A stretch of 64,000 nt of DNA from JANQRZ01 sp965214485 (GTDB lineage Bacteria; Bacteroidota; Rhodothermia; Rhodothermales; JANQRZ01): the NCBI GenBank assembly GCA_965214485.1, contig CBDCBW010000012.1, forward strand, positions 372,001 through 436,000, given 5' to 3'. A program made the translations under genes and the position numbers. Positions 17,420 through 24,866 of this stretch are shown one piece after another. Position 1 is the first letter of the stretch; every line of letters begins with the position of its first letter. Under the pieces are notes generated by a model. That model saw only the letters and a program-made list of their open reading frames with translations, made no database searches and was not told the origin of the DNA.

Positions 17420-17812
17420 ATGCCTCCGTCGCTGCCGACCGATGTCCGCTACGAGCCGTCCGCCGTCCGGCGCGGGCTGCCGTACCGAAAACTGAACGCG
17501 CTCGTCGCCGCGCTCGGGCTGACGCTCGCCGACGCGGCCGGGCTGCTGCTGATCAGCGAGCGCACGCTCGCCCGCCGCCAGTCCGACGGGCGGCTGACCC
17601 AGGCCGAGAGCGACCGCCTCGTCCGGCTCGAACGCCTCGCCGCCGACACGCTCGACGCCTTCGACGGGCACGCTGCCGAAGCCCGGGAGTGGCTCACGAC
17701 CCCGAAGACGCTCCTCGGCGGCGAGACCCCGCTGCGCCACGCCGACACCGAGCCGGGGCTGCGCGCCGTCCGCCAGATGCTCGCCGTGATCCAGCACAAC
17801 GTCGCGGCCTGA
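17420..17812 (+). CDS. Xre/MbcA/ParS-type antitoxin
   Basis: 130 aa. The N-terminal helical part (about 20-70, ALGLTLADAAGLLLISERTL) is the Xre-like HTH, and the C-terminal part (LLGGETPLRHADTEPGLRAV) is the toxin-binding domain formerly DUF2384. It should neutralise the RES toxin and repress its own operon. Its stop overlaps the toxin start by one base (TGATG), which implies translational coupling. Confidence 0.93.
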   Translation: MPPSLPTDVRYEPSAVRRGLPYRKLNALVAALGLTLADAAGLLLISERTLARRQSDGRLTQAESDRLVRLERLAADTLDAFDGHAAEAREWLTTPKTLLGGETPLRHADTEPGLRAVRQMLAVIQHNVAA

Positions 17813-18300
17813 TGCCGGACGACACGGCGTGGCGCGAGGCCGTCCGGCTGACCCAGCATCGCTACGCGGATACGGCCTATTCCGGCGCAGGCGCGCTCCG
17901 CGTCGACGGCCGGTGGCACCGGGCCGGCGTGCCCGCCGTCTACGCCGCCGAATCAGCAACCGGTGCCCTGCTCGAAATGCTCGTCCACGTCGAGCGCCCG
18001 CGCCTGCTCGCGGTGGATCTCGTCGTCGTCCCGTCGCGGTTCGAGGCGCGGCTCACGGTCCGCGTCGAGGACGCCTACGGGCCGCTGCCCCCCGGGTGGT
18101 GGACGTTTCCGTGGCCCCTGTCCACACAGCAGCTTGGGCGGCGATGGATCGAAGAGCGGCGCTCCGTCGTGCTCGACGTGCCGAGCGCGGTCGTCCGCTC
18201 GGCGCGCAACTTCGTCTTCAACCCGGCGCACCCGGACTTCGGGCAGGTCGAGATCAGCGCGCCGGAGCCGTTCGAGTTGGACCCTCGGCTCGGCGCGTGA
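17812..18300 (+). CDS. RES-domain toxin
   Basis: 162 aa. RES toxins act on NAD (phosphorolysis in MbcT) or ADP-ribosylate Prs (ParT). GRWHRAGVPAVYAAES gives the NAD-site Arg34 and Tyr44, Glu55 follows in GALLEMLVHVE, and the C-terminal NFVFNPAHPDFGQVEI is the conserved family end. All expected catalytic positions appear present, so the toxin is probably active. It is translationally coupled to the antitoxin. Confidence 0.93.
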   Translation: MPDDTAWREAVRLTQHRYADTAYSGAGALRVDGRWHRAGVPAVYAAESATGALLEMLVHVERPRLLAVDLVVVPSRFEARLTVRVEDAYGPLPPGWWTFPWPLSTQQLGRRWIEERRSVVLDVPSAVVRSARNFVFNPAHPDFGQVEISAPEPFELDPRLGA

Positions 18301-18315
18301 CGGTTGGGTCTCCGT

Positions 18316-19839
18316 CTAGCGAACGATCGTCAGGCGTTGCGTGGCCGTGAACGTCTCGCCTCGGGCACGGACGACGTAGACGCCCGGAGAAAGCGAGCGC
18401 GCGAGGCTAAGCTCGTGCGCAGCGGCCGGGAGCGGGGCGTCGTGGAGGACGGCAAGCCGGCGGCCGAGCCGGTCGTAGACGGCGACCTCGACGCGCTGCG
18501 GGGTCGGCACAAGAAGCGTGACGCGGGCGGCCCCGGCTGTTGGGTTCGGCCACGGCGGAGAGAGAGCGGCCGAGATGTCTTCCACCGAAGGCTCCGCGTC
18601 CACCGGCTGGCTCGTGGCGATGTAGGCGGCACCGGCGCTGCGGAACGGCTCGTCCTCACCGTAGTCCCCGACGACGAACGTGGACCCGTCGGCGGCGAGT
18701 GCCGCGCTGGCCCCGAACGCTTCTCCGGTACCTCCGTCGGGATCGGAGAAGCCGCTACCAAGACGCCACCCGTCGGCGTCCCGGGTGTAGAGAAAGACAG
18801 CTCCGGCCGGGTTGCCGCCGGGCGCGCCAACGAGGAGCCGCCCGCCGGTCCCGCCGGTAGCGACCTCTGCACTGAGGCTCACGCTCGCGCCGAAGAAGGG
18901 GGGCGCGCCGGTCGGGGCAAGGGGAGGCGGGGCAGCCATCCACGCGCCGTCCCCGCGCCGGTAGACGTGGGCGCGGCCGGTCGAGCTTGCCGCCACGGGG
19001 TCACCCACGACCGCGAGGTCTCCGTCGGGCGAGAGGGCGACGGCGAGGCCAAAGGCTTCGGTGGCGTCGTCCGATTGGAGGCGCGCTTCCCGCGTCCAGT
19101 CCGTGCCGGTACGGCGGAAGACGTAGCTCGCGCTCGGCGGCGGGCTGCCACCAACCGATCCAATGCCGGTGACGCCGACGAGAGCCGTTGCGCCGTCGGA
19201 CGAGAGGGCGACCGCGCCGCCCAGCCCGAAGGCGTCCGGCTCTCCGGTGAGCCACGCCTGCCGCTGCCATGCTCCGCCGCTCCGGGTGAAAGCGAAGGCA
19301 GCTCCTCGGCTGCCGTCGGCATTCTGAGCGCCGCCTGCACCGACGAGCGCCGTCGCGCCGTTGGCCGAAAGGGCGACGGCTTCACCGAAGTAGACGTAGT
19401 CACCGGCGTCGGCGACGGCGAGCCGAGCTTGGAAAGCCCACGCGCCGCCTTCGCGGGCGTAGACGTAGGCTGCGCCTCGGCTCGGATCGCCTTCGAAGGA
19501 TGCTCCGATGAGAGCGAGGTCGCCTCCGGCGGCGAGCGCGACCGCGCTGCCGAAGTGGGCCTGCGGCACCTGTGTCGGGGCCGTCAGCTTCGCCTGCTCC
19601 ACCCATCCGTCGGGGGTGCGGACGAAGACGTAGGCCGCTCCGTACCCGGCAGGGGTGTCCTCCCCGCCGTCGTCGGAGAACGCCCCGACGAGCGCCGTCG
19701 TGCCGTCGGCGGAGAGCGCCACGGCGTTGCCGAAGAACGCGCCCTCAGCGACTTGGTTAGGCGTGAGCGGGACGAGGTCGAACTGCGCCGAGGCCGGGGG
19801 CGCGAGGCAGAGCGCGGCGAGCAGGGGGAGCAAACGCAT
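18316..19839 (-). CDS. Secreted FG-GAP-type beta-propeller protein with T9SS sorting domain
   Basis: 507 aa. The start is taken at the ATG at 19837-19839, which gives a clean signal peptide (MRLLPLLAALCLAPPASA). About seven repeats of the form FGxAVALSADGxTALVGA follow, the FG-GAP/integrin-type propeller blade. The last 85 residues are a type A sorting domain: PPWPNPTAGAARV, VYDRLGRRLAVLHD, SPGVYVVRARGE, and final RLTIVR. It should pass the Sec system, then T9SS, and end on the cell surface or outside. TATGTTTG lies 35 bp upstream. Ligand unknown. Confidence 0.88.
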   Translation of the reverse strand: MRLLPLLAALCLAPPASAQFDLVPLTPNQVAEGAFFGNAVALSADGTTALVGAFSDDGGEDTPAGYGAAYVFVRTPDGWVEQAKLTAPTQVPQAHFGSAVALAAGGDLALIGASFEGDPSRGAAYVYAREGGAWAFQARLAVADAGDYVYFGEAVALSANGATALVGAGGAQNADGSRGAAFAFTRSGGAWQRQAWLTGEPDAFGLGGAVALSSDGATALVGVTGIGSVGGSPPPSASYVFRRTGTDWTREARLQSDDATEAFGLAVALSPDGDLAVVGDPVAASSTGRAHVYRRGDGAWMAAPPPLAPTGAPPFFGASVSLSAEVATGGTGGRLLVGAPGGNPAGAVFLYTRDADGWRLGSGFSDPDGGTGEAFGASAALAADGSTFVVGDYGEDEPFRSAGAAYIATSQPVDAEPSVEDISAALSPPWPNPTAGAARVTLLVPTPQRVEVAVYDRLGRRLAVLHDAPLPAAAHELSLARSLSPGVYVVRARGETFTATQRLTIVR

Positions 19840-19874
19840 GGCGAACAGGCGAAAAGAAGAATGAACGATGAGTC

Positions 19875-19882
19875 CAAACATA
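19875..19882 (-). promoter_or_regulatory. -7 promoter element of the T9SS gene
   Basis: The minus strand reads TATGTTTG, an exact TAnnTTTG match, 35 bp before the start and inside the 80-bp spacer after the TrmH gene. It suggests that the T9SS gene has its own promoter. Confidence 0.5.
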
Positions 19883-19919
19883 AGGCAGACTCGTGCAGCA
19901 TGGGCAGAGTAACAAGGCG

Positions 19920-20468
19920 TTATTCTGAAGACACCTCCTCGCTGGCTCGCCACCGCTCGACCAACCCGAAGGCCGCGATGCCGAAGGCGACGGCGACGTT
20001 GAGCGAGTGCTTCGCGCCGTACTGCGGGATTTCGAGCGCGAGGTCGCAGCGGTCGAGAATCCCCTGCCGGACGCCCGCGACCTCGTTGCCGAGCACGAGG
20101 GCGAGCGGGAAGTGCGCCGGGGGGAGGGTCCCGATCTCCGTCGGCGCGTCGGTCTGTTCGAGCGCGGCGAGGGTCCAGCCGTCGGCGCGGAGCCGGTCGA
20201 GGAGCCCGTGGGGGTCAGGGTGGTGGGACCACGGGACGGTGTGCTCGGCCCCGAGGGCGGTCTTGGCGACGCGGGGGTGCTCGGGGGTCGGCGTGTAGCC
20301 GGTGACGTAGACGTGCGCGACGCGCGCGGCGTCGGCGGTGCGGAGGACCGAGCCGACGTTGTAGGCCGAGCGGATGTTGTCGAGCACGACCGCGACGGGG
20401 TGGCGCGGGAGCGCGGCGAGGGCCTCGGGCGCGGGGCGGCCCAGTTCGTCGGGGCGGAGCTTTCTCAC
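19920..20468 (-). CDS. TrmH/SpoU-family RNA 2'-O-methyltransferase
   Basis: 182 aa SPOUT methyltransferase. The three family motifs are present: motif 1 NIRSAYNVGSVLRTAD, motif 2 LALVLGNEVAGV, motif 3 EIPQYGAKHSLNVAVAFGIA. It lacks the N-terminal RNA-binding extension of RlmB, so it is of the compact kind; tRNA or rRNA 2'-O-methylation is expected, target unknown. Divergent from the lipoprotein gene. Confidence 0.92.
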   Translation of the reverse strand: MRKLRPDELGRPAPEALAALPRHPVAVVLDNIRSAYNVGSVLRTADAARVAHVYVTGYTPTPEHPRVAKTALGAEHTVPWSHHPDPHGLLDRLRADGWTLAALEQTDAPTEIGTLPPAHFPLALVLGNEVAGVRQGILDRCDLALEIPQYGAKHSLNVAVAFGIAAFGLVERWRASEEVSSE

Positions 20469-20558
20469 GGGGTTGGGCGCGGTGGGAGCACGGGAGGGTG
20501 TCGGGATGATACCTTACCGGCACGTACCGCGTCTCGCTCCCACCAACCCCGCCTCGCC

Positions 20559-21143
20559 ATGCGCCGCCTCGTGCTTCCGCTCCTCCTCGCCTCCGTGCTC
20601 CCGCTGCTGTCGTCGTGCACCGCGCTGCAGGAGATCGCCAACCTCCGCAACGTCGACTTCGCCATCGAGAACGTCGCCCAGACCCACCTCGCCGGCGTGG
20701 ACGTGCAGGACGTGCGGGGGTATGACGACCTGGGCCCGCTCGACATCGCCCGGATCGGCACCGCGCTCGCCACGGGCAGGATGCCGCTCTCGTTCACGCT
20801 CAACCTCGGCGCGTCGAACCCGGCGGAGAACACGGTCAACGCCCGCCTCGTGCAGCTCGACTGGACGCTGCTGCTCGACGACACCGAGACCATCAGCGGC
20901 GTCTTCAACGACGAGCGCGTCATCCCGCCCGGGGCCGAGGTCGTGCTGCCCATCTCGATGGAGCTCGACCTGGTTCAGTTCTTCGGGCGCAACCTCGAGG
21001 ACCTCGTCACCCTTGCTGCTGCGGTGGCGGGGCAGGGCTCGTCCGAGATCGCCCTCCGCGCGCGCCCGACGGTGACGACGCCGATCGGCCCGATCACGTA
21101 CCCGGCGGAGATCACGATCGTGAGCCAGCGCGTCGGGGAGTGA
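20559..21143 (+). CDS. LEA type 2-like lipoprotein
   Basis: 194 aa. The signal sequence ends in LLSSC (lipobox Cys20). The body (NVDFAIENVAQTHLAGVDVQ, LNLGASNPAENTVNARLVQLD, TPIGPITYPAEITI) has the LEA_2/water-stress beta-sandwich pattern: a first strand on function, then NP-containing strands. Such Bacteroidetes proteins sit in the periplasm or on the outer membrane. Role unknown. The ATG at 20559 gives the proper signal peptide. Confidence 0.78.
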   Translation: MRRLVLPLLLASVLPLLSSCTALQEIANLRNVDFAIENVAQTHLAGVDVQDVRGYDDLGPLDIARIGTALATGRMPLSFTLNLGASNPAENTVNARLVQLDWTLLLDDTETISGVFNDERVIPPGAEVVLPISMELDLVQFFGRNLEDLVTLAAAVAGQGSSEIALRARPTVTTPIGPITYPAEITIVSQRVGE

Positions 21144-21157
21144 ACATGGCGTTAACG

Positions 21158-21188
21158 TTTGGAGCGGGAAAGCGGCGGATGTATTTTG
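21158..21188 (+). promoter_or_regulatory. Bacteroidetes-type promoter of cmk-rpsA
   Basis: TTTG (21158-21161) and TATTTTG (21182-21188) are separated by 20 bp, the best -33/-7 match in the window. The GTG start of cmk is 39 bp downstream. Confidence 0.6.
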
Positions 21189-21227
21189 CCAATTCTGTCC
21201 GCTTTCCATTCTCCTATTTCTCCGCGC

Positions 21228-21983
21228 GTGATCGTCGCCATCGACGGGCCGGCCGGCTCCGGCAAGAGCACCACCGCACGCCGCGTCGCTGACGCGGTGG
21301 GGTGGCTCTATCTGGACACCGGGGCGATGTACCGCACCGTCGCCCTCGCGTTCCTCGACCGGGGCGTGCCCTTCACTGAGGACGCCGCCGCGGGTCTCCT
21401 CGCTGCGCTCGACCTGGACCTGCGGATGGGCACCGACGGCCTCGCCACCTACCTCGACGGCGAGGACGTGACCGAGCGCATCCGCACGCCCGGTGCCTCG
21501 GAGGCCGCGAGCCGCGCGAGCGCGCTGCCGGCGGTCCGCCGCCGCCTCGTCGCCGAGCAGCGCCGGATGGCGGCGGAGCAGACCGCCGCCGGGCTGGGCG
21601 TCGTGATGGAGGGCCGCGACATCGGCACCGTCGTCTTCCCCGACGCCGACGTGAAGGTCTACATGGTCGCCAACCCCGCCGAGCGCGCCGAGCGCCGCCA
21701 CCGCGAGCTCGTCGAGCAAGGCGCGACCGTCTCGCTCGACGCCGTCGCCGAGGACATCGCCGAGCGCGACGCCCGCGACGCGACCCGCGAGGTGTCCCCG
21801 CTGCGGCAGGCCGAGGACGCGGTCGTCCTCGACACCACCGGCCTGGGCATCGACGAGCAGGTCGGGCGCGTCGTCGCGCTCGTCCGAGCCCGGCTCCGAG
21901 AACGCGACGCGGCCTCCGCCGTTCAACCCGACTCTGCCGCATCGACGGGCCAGCCGTCGGCGGTGCATCCTCCATCTTCCTGA
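21228..21983 (+). CDS. cmk: Cytidylate kinase
   Basis: Phosphorylates CMP and dCMP. The GTG start at 21228 leads straight into IVAIDGPAGSGKSTTAR (P-loop). LYLDTGAMYRTVAL is the CMP-binding region, EGRDIGTVVFPDADVKVYM the conserved core, and RDARDATREVSPL the lid. 251 aa, with a low-complexity tail of about 25 residues. An 18-bp tandem duplication covers the stop codon. rpsA follows after 156 bp, the widely conserved cmk-rpsA order. Confidence 0.95.
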   Translation: MIVAIDGPAGSGKSTTARRVADAVGWLYLDTGAMYRTVALAFLDRGVPFTEDAAAGLLAALDLDLRMGTDGLATYLDGEDVTERIRTPGASEAASRASALPAVRRRLVAEQRRMAAEQTAAGLGVVMEGRDIGTVVFPDADVKVYMVANPAERAERRHRELVEQGATVSLDAVAEDIAERDARDATREVSPLRQAEDAVVLDTTGLGIDEQVGRVVALVRARLRERDAASAVQPDSAASTGQPSAVHPPSS

Positions 21984-22002
21984 AATCCTCCATCTTCCTG
22001 AA
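21967..22002. repeat. 18-bp tandem duplication over the cmk stop
   Basis: ATCCTCCATCTTCCTGAA occurs twice in direct succession; the first copy contains the cmk TGA. Confidence 0.95.
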
Positions 22003-22139
22003 GAAGCCCGGAGCCACCGGCGCGCGAGACGCTGACGGCCCCGGGGAATCCCCAACCAAAACCCACGCAACCGGCTGCCTCTCGACCGTCTGACGCGCGA
22101 CCGCGCACGCGGAGCAGCCGAGCCCTCATAACCAATCAC

Positions 22140-24698
22140 ATGGCCGAAGAGCTGGACACCAAGAACCCGAACGAAGAACAGGAAACTGTTTCAGAGCACG
22201 CGACCCCTGCCGAGCAGGACGCCCCGACGACCCTCGACGAGGTGACGCCCCCCGACGCGGAGGCGACCTCTGACGCGGAAGCGACCGGTACCGTCGCCGA
22301 GGCTGCCGCCGCCGAGGCTGCTGAGGACGAGTCGCTGCTTGACAAGGCGAGAGACGTCGTCGAAGACCTCGTCGAGGCCGCCGCCGAGCGAGTCGAAGAC
22401 GCCGTGGAAACGGCGGGCGACGCGCTCGAGGACGCCGCCGAGGGGGCCAAGCGCCTGCTCGACGAGGCCGTCGACACCGTCAAGGAGAGCGCCTCGGAGG
22501 CGGTCGAGAGCGTCACCGGTGCCGCCGAGACCGTCGTCGAGCGCATCACCGGCAGCACCGGCACCGTCGACCCCGACGCGCCGGTCGCCGTCACGAGCGC
22601 CGACGAGCTCACGCCCGACGCCGGGCGCTTCGGCTACACCGGCGAGATCCAGGGCAACGTCATCTCGCTGGCCGAGCTCGAAGACTACGAGAACCGCGTC
22701 GCCCCCGAGGAGCCCGAGGAGAAGGACGAGGCCCTCATGGAGCTCTACGAGAAGTCCATGACGACCGTCACCGAGGGCGAGATCGTCCACGGGCGCGTCG
22801 CCTCGATCGGCGAGAAGGAGATCGTGATCGACATCGGGTTCAAGTCCGACGGCATCGTCTCGCGCAACGAGTTCGACGGCGCCCTCGAGGTCGGCGAGGA
22901 GGTCGACGTCTTCCTCGAGCGGCTCGAAGACCGCCACGGGCAGCTCATCCTCTCGAAGCTCAAGGCCGACGACCTCCGGCGCTGGCAGACCATCGAGGAG
23001 GCCCACGAGAACGAGGGCATCCTCGAGGGCACCATCATCCGCCGCATCAAGGGCGGCATGATCGTGGACCTGCTCGGGGCCGAGGCCTTCCTGCCCGGCT
23101 CGCAGATCGACGTCCGCCCGGTGCGCGACTTCGACGCCTACCTCGAGAAGACGATGGAGTTCAAGGTCGTCAAGCTCAACCCGGCCAACGGCAACGTCGT
23201 CGTCAGCCACAAGGCGCTCATCGAGAAAGACCTCGAGGCGCAGCGCGACAAGATCCTCGACTCGATGGAGGTCGGGCAGGTGCTCGAGGGCCAGGTCAAG
23301 AACATCGTCGACTTCGGCGTCTTCGTCGACCTCGGCGGCGTCGACGGCCTGCTCCACATCACCGACCTCTCGTGGGGCCGCGTCGGCCACCCGAGCGAGG
23401 TCGTCGAGCTCGACCAGAAGCTCAACGTCGTCGTGCTCAACTACGAGAAGGAGCGCCAGCGCATCTCGCTCGGCCTGAAGCAGCTCCAGCCGCACCCGTG
23501 GGAGAACATCGAGGAGCGCTTCGCCGAGGGCTCGACCGTCCAGGGCAGGGTCGTCTCGATCACCGACTACGGCGCGTTCGTCGAGCTCGAGAAGGGGATC
23601 GAGGGCTTGGTCCACATCTCCGAGATGAGCTACACCGAGCACATCAAGCACCCGACCCAGAAGGTGCAGCTCGGCCAGATGGTCGACGTGAAGCTGCTCA
23701 ACATCGACTCCGAGGACAAGAAGATCTCGCTCGGCATGAAGCAGCTCGAAGCCGACCCGTGGGAGGGCATCCTCGACCGCGTCTCGGTCGGGCAGACCGC
23801 CACCGGCATCGTGCGCAACATCACGAGCTTCGGGGCCTTCGTCGAGATCGAGCCGGGCATCGACGGCCTCGTCCACGTCTCGGACCTCTCGTGGACGAAG
23901 CGCGTCAAGCACCCGTCCGAGGTCGTCAAGAAGGGGCAGGAGCTCGAAGTCCAGGTGCTCGACATCGACGTGGCGCAGCGCCGGCTCTCGCTCGGCCACA
24001 AGCAGGTCCAGACCGACCCGTGGCAGCAGTACGCCACGGCCTACGCCGAGGACACCGACACGACCGCAGTCGTCACCGAGGTCACCTCCGACGGCGTGCG
24101 GGTCGAGCTTCCGCTCGAAGCCCCCGGCTTCGTCCCGGCCAGCCACCTCGAGCGCACCGGCGACCCCGTCGAGGCCTACGAGACCGGCGAGACGCTGGAG
24201 CTCCGCGTGATCCGGCTCGACCGCAACAGCCGCGACCTCATCCTCTCGGAAACCGCCCGGCGCATGGCCGCCGAGCGCGCCGAGAAGAACGCCGAGCGCG
24301 CCGAGAAGACGGCGGAGCGCCGCGAGGAGCAGCGCGCCGTGCAGCAGTTCCAGAGCCAGGCCCGCGGCCCGGCCACCATCGGCGAGCTCAGCGGCCTCGA
24401 AGCCCTCAAGGCCAAGATGGAAGCCGCCGAGGAACAGGCCGAAGCGAGCGACGCCGACGAGGTCGAGGTCACCCCGGCCGACGCGAGCGCCGACACCGAC
24501 GCGGGCATGATCGAAGGCGAGGCCGGACAGACGCCCGAGATGATGGACCAGCCCGCCGACCAGGCCGTCGCCGACGCTACCGGCTCCGACGACGACTCGG
24601 AGGGCGAGGCCGTCGAGCTAGGCGAGGCCAGCGCCACGGTGGAAGACGCCGAAGCCGCCGCCGAAGCAGAACCCGCCGAGGAGGAGAAGGAAGGGTAG
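22140..24698 (+). CDS. rpsA: 30S ribosomal protein S1 with long acidic extensions
   Basis: 852 aa. Six S1 (OB-fold) domains start near residues 210, 295, 376, 461, 548 and 634; domains 3-5 have the most typical VxGxVxxIxDFGxFVDL pattern. S1 delivers mRNA to the 30S subunit, which matters in a genome without Shine-Dalgarno sites. The first 200 residues are unusual: Ala/Glu-rich, with repeated amphipathic helical units (DVVEDLVEAAAERVEDAVET and similar) reminiscent of LEA/apolipoprotein-like helices. The last 140 residues are also acidic and of low complexity. Expressed from the cmk promoter or its own. Confidence 0.95.
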   Translation: MAEELDTKNPNEEQETVSEHATPAEQDAPTTLDEVTPPDAEATSDAEATGTVAEAAAAEAAEDESLLDKARDVVEDLVEAAAERVEDAVETAGDALEDAAEGAKRLLDEAVDTVKESASEAVESVTGAAETVVERITGSTGTVDPDAPVAVTSADELTPDAGRFGYTGEIQGNVISLAELEDYENRVAPEEPEEKDEALMELYEKSMTTVTEGEIVHGRVASIGEKEIVIDIGFKSDGIVSRNEFDGALEVGEEVDVFLERLEDRHGQLILSKLKADDLRRWQTIEEAHENEGILEGTIIRRIKGGMIVDLLGAEAFLPGSQIDVRPVRDFDAYLEKTMEFKVVKLNPANGNVVVSHKALIEKDLEAQRDKILDSMEVGQVLEGQVKNIVDFGVFVDLGGVDGLLHITDLSWGRVGHPSEVVELDQKLNVVVLNYEKERQRISLGLKQLQPHPWENIEERFAEGSTVQGRVVSITDYGAFVELEKGIEGLVHISEMSYTEHIKHPTQKVQLGQMVDVKLLNIDSEDKKISLGMKQLEADPWEGILDRVSVGQTATGIVRNITSFGAFVEIEPGIDGLVHVSDLSWTKRVKHPSEVVKKGQELEVQVLDIDVAQRRLSLGHKQVQTDPWQQYATAYAEDTDTTAVVTEVTSDGVRVELPLEAPGFVPASHLERTGDPVEAYETGETLELRVIRLDRNSRDLILSETARRMAAERAEKNAERAEKTAERREEQRAVQQFQSQARGPATIGELSGLEALKAKMEAAEEQAEASDADEVEVTPADASADTDAGMIEGEAGQTPEMMDQPADQAVADATGSDDDSEGEAVELGEASATVEDAEAAAEAEPAEEEKEG

Positions 24699-24722
24699 CG
24701 TCTGCTCTCGGTCAGCAAGCCA

Positions 24723-24758
24723 GAAGGCGGCGACTCGCTTGAGTCGCCGCCTTCTTTT
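24723..24758 (+). terminator. Rho-independent terminator of rpsA
   Basis: GAAGGCGGCGACTC pairs perfectly with GAGTCGCCGCCTTC (14 bp, 4-nt loop), followed by TTTT. Confidence 0.93.
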
Positions 24759-24788
24759 GTAGGGCTCGGCAGCTCCTCCCCGAAACGA

Positions 24789-24838
24789 CCGAGGAGCCCA
24801 GGCCACCCGTGCGAACACGCACGGCCCGGGCTCCTCGG
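24789..24838. terminator. Hairpin between convergent genes
   Basis: CCGAGGAGCCC...GGGCTCCTCGG with an inner CGTGCG/CGCACG stem. It lacks a T-run, so it may be a structural terminator for the minus-strand T9SS gene or an mRNA-end stabiliser. Confidence 0.55.
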
Positions 24839-24866
24839 CGGCGGGATGCCAGCATTCGGCGAGCGC

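Noticed and set aside
24789..24838. Riboswitch or attenuator upstream of the T9SS gene
   Set aside because: It lies at the 3' end of both convergent genes, not in a leader, so a terminator-type hairpin is more likely.
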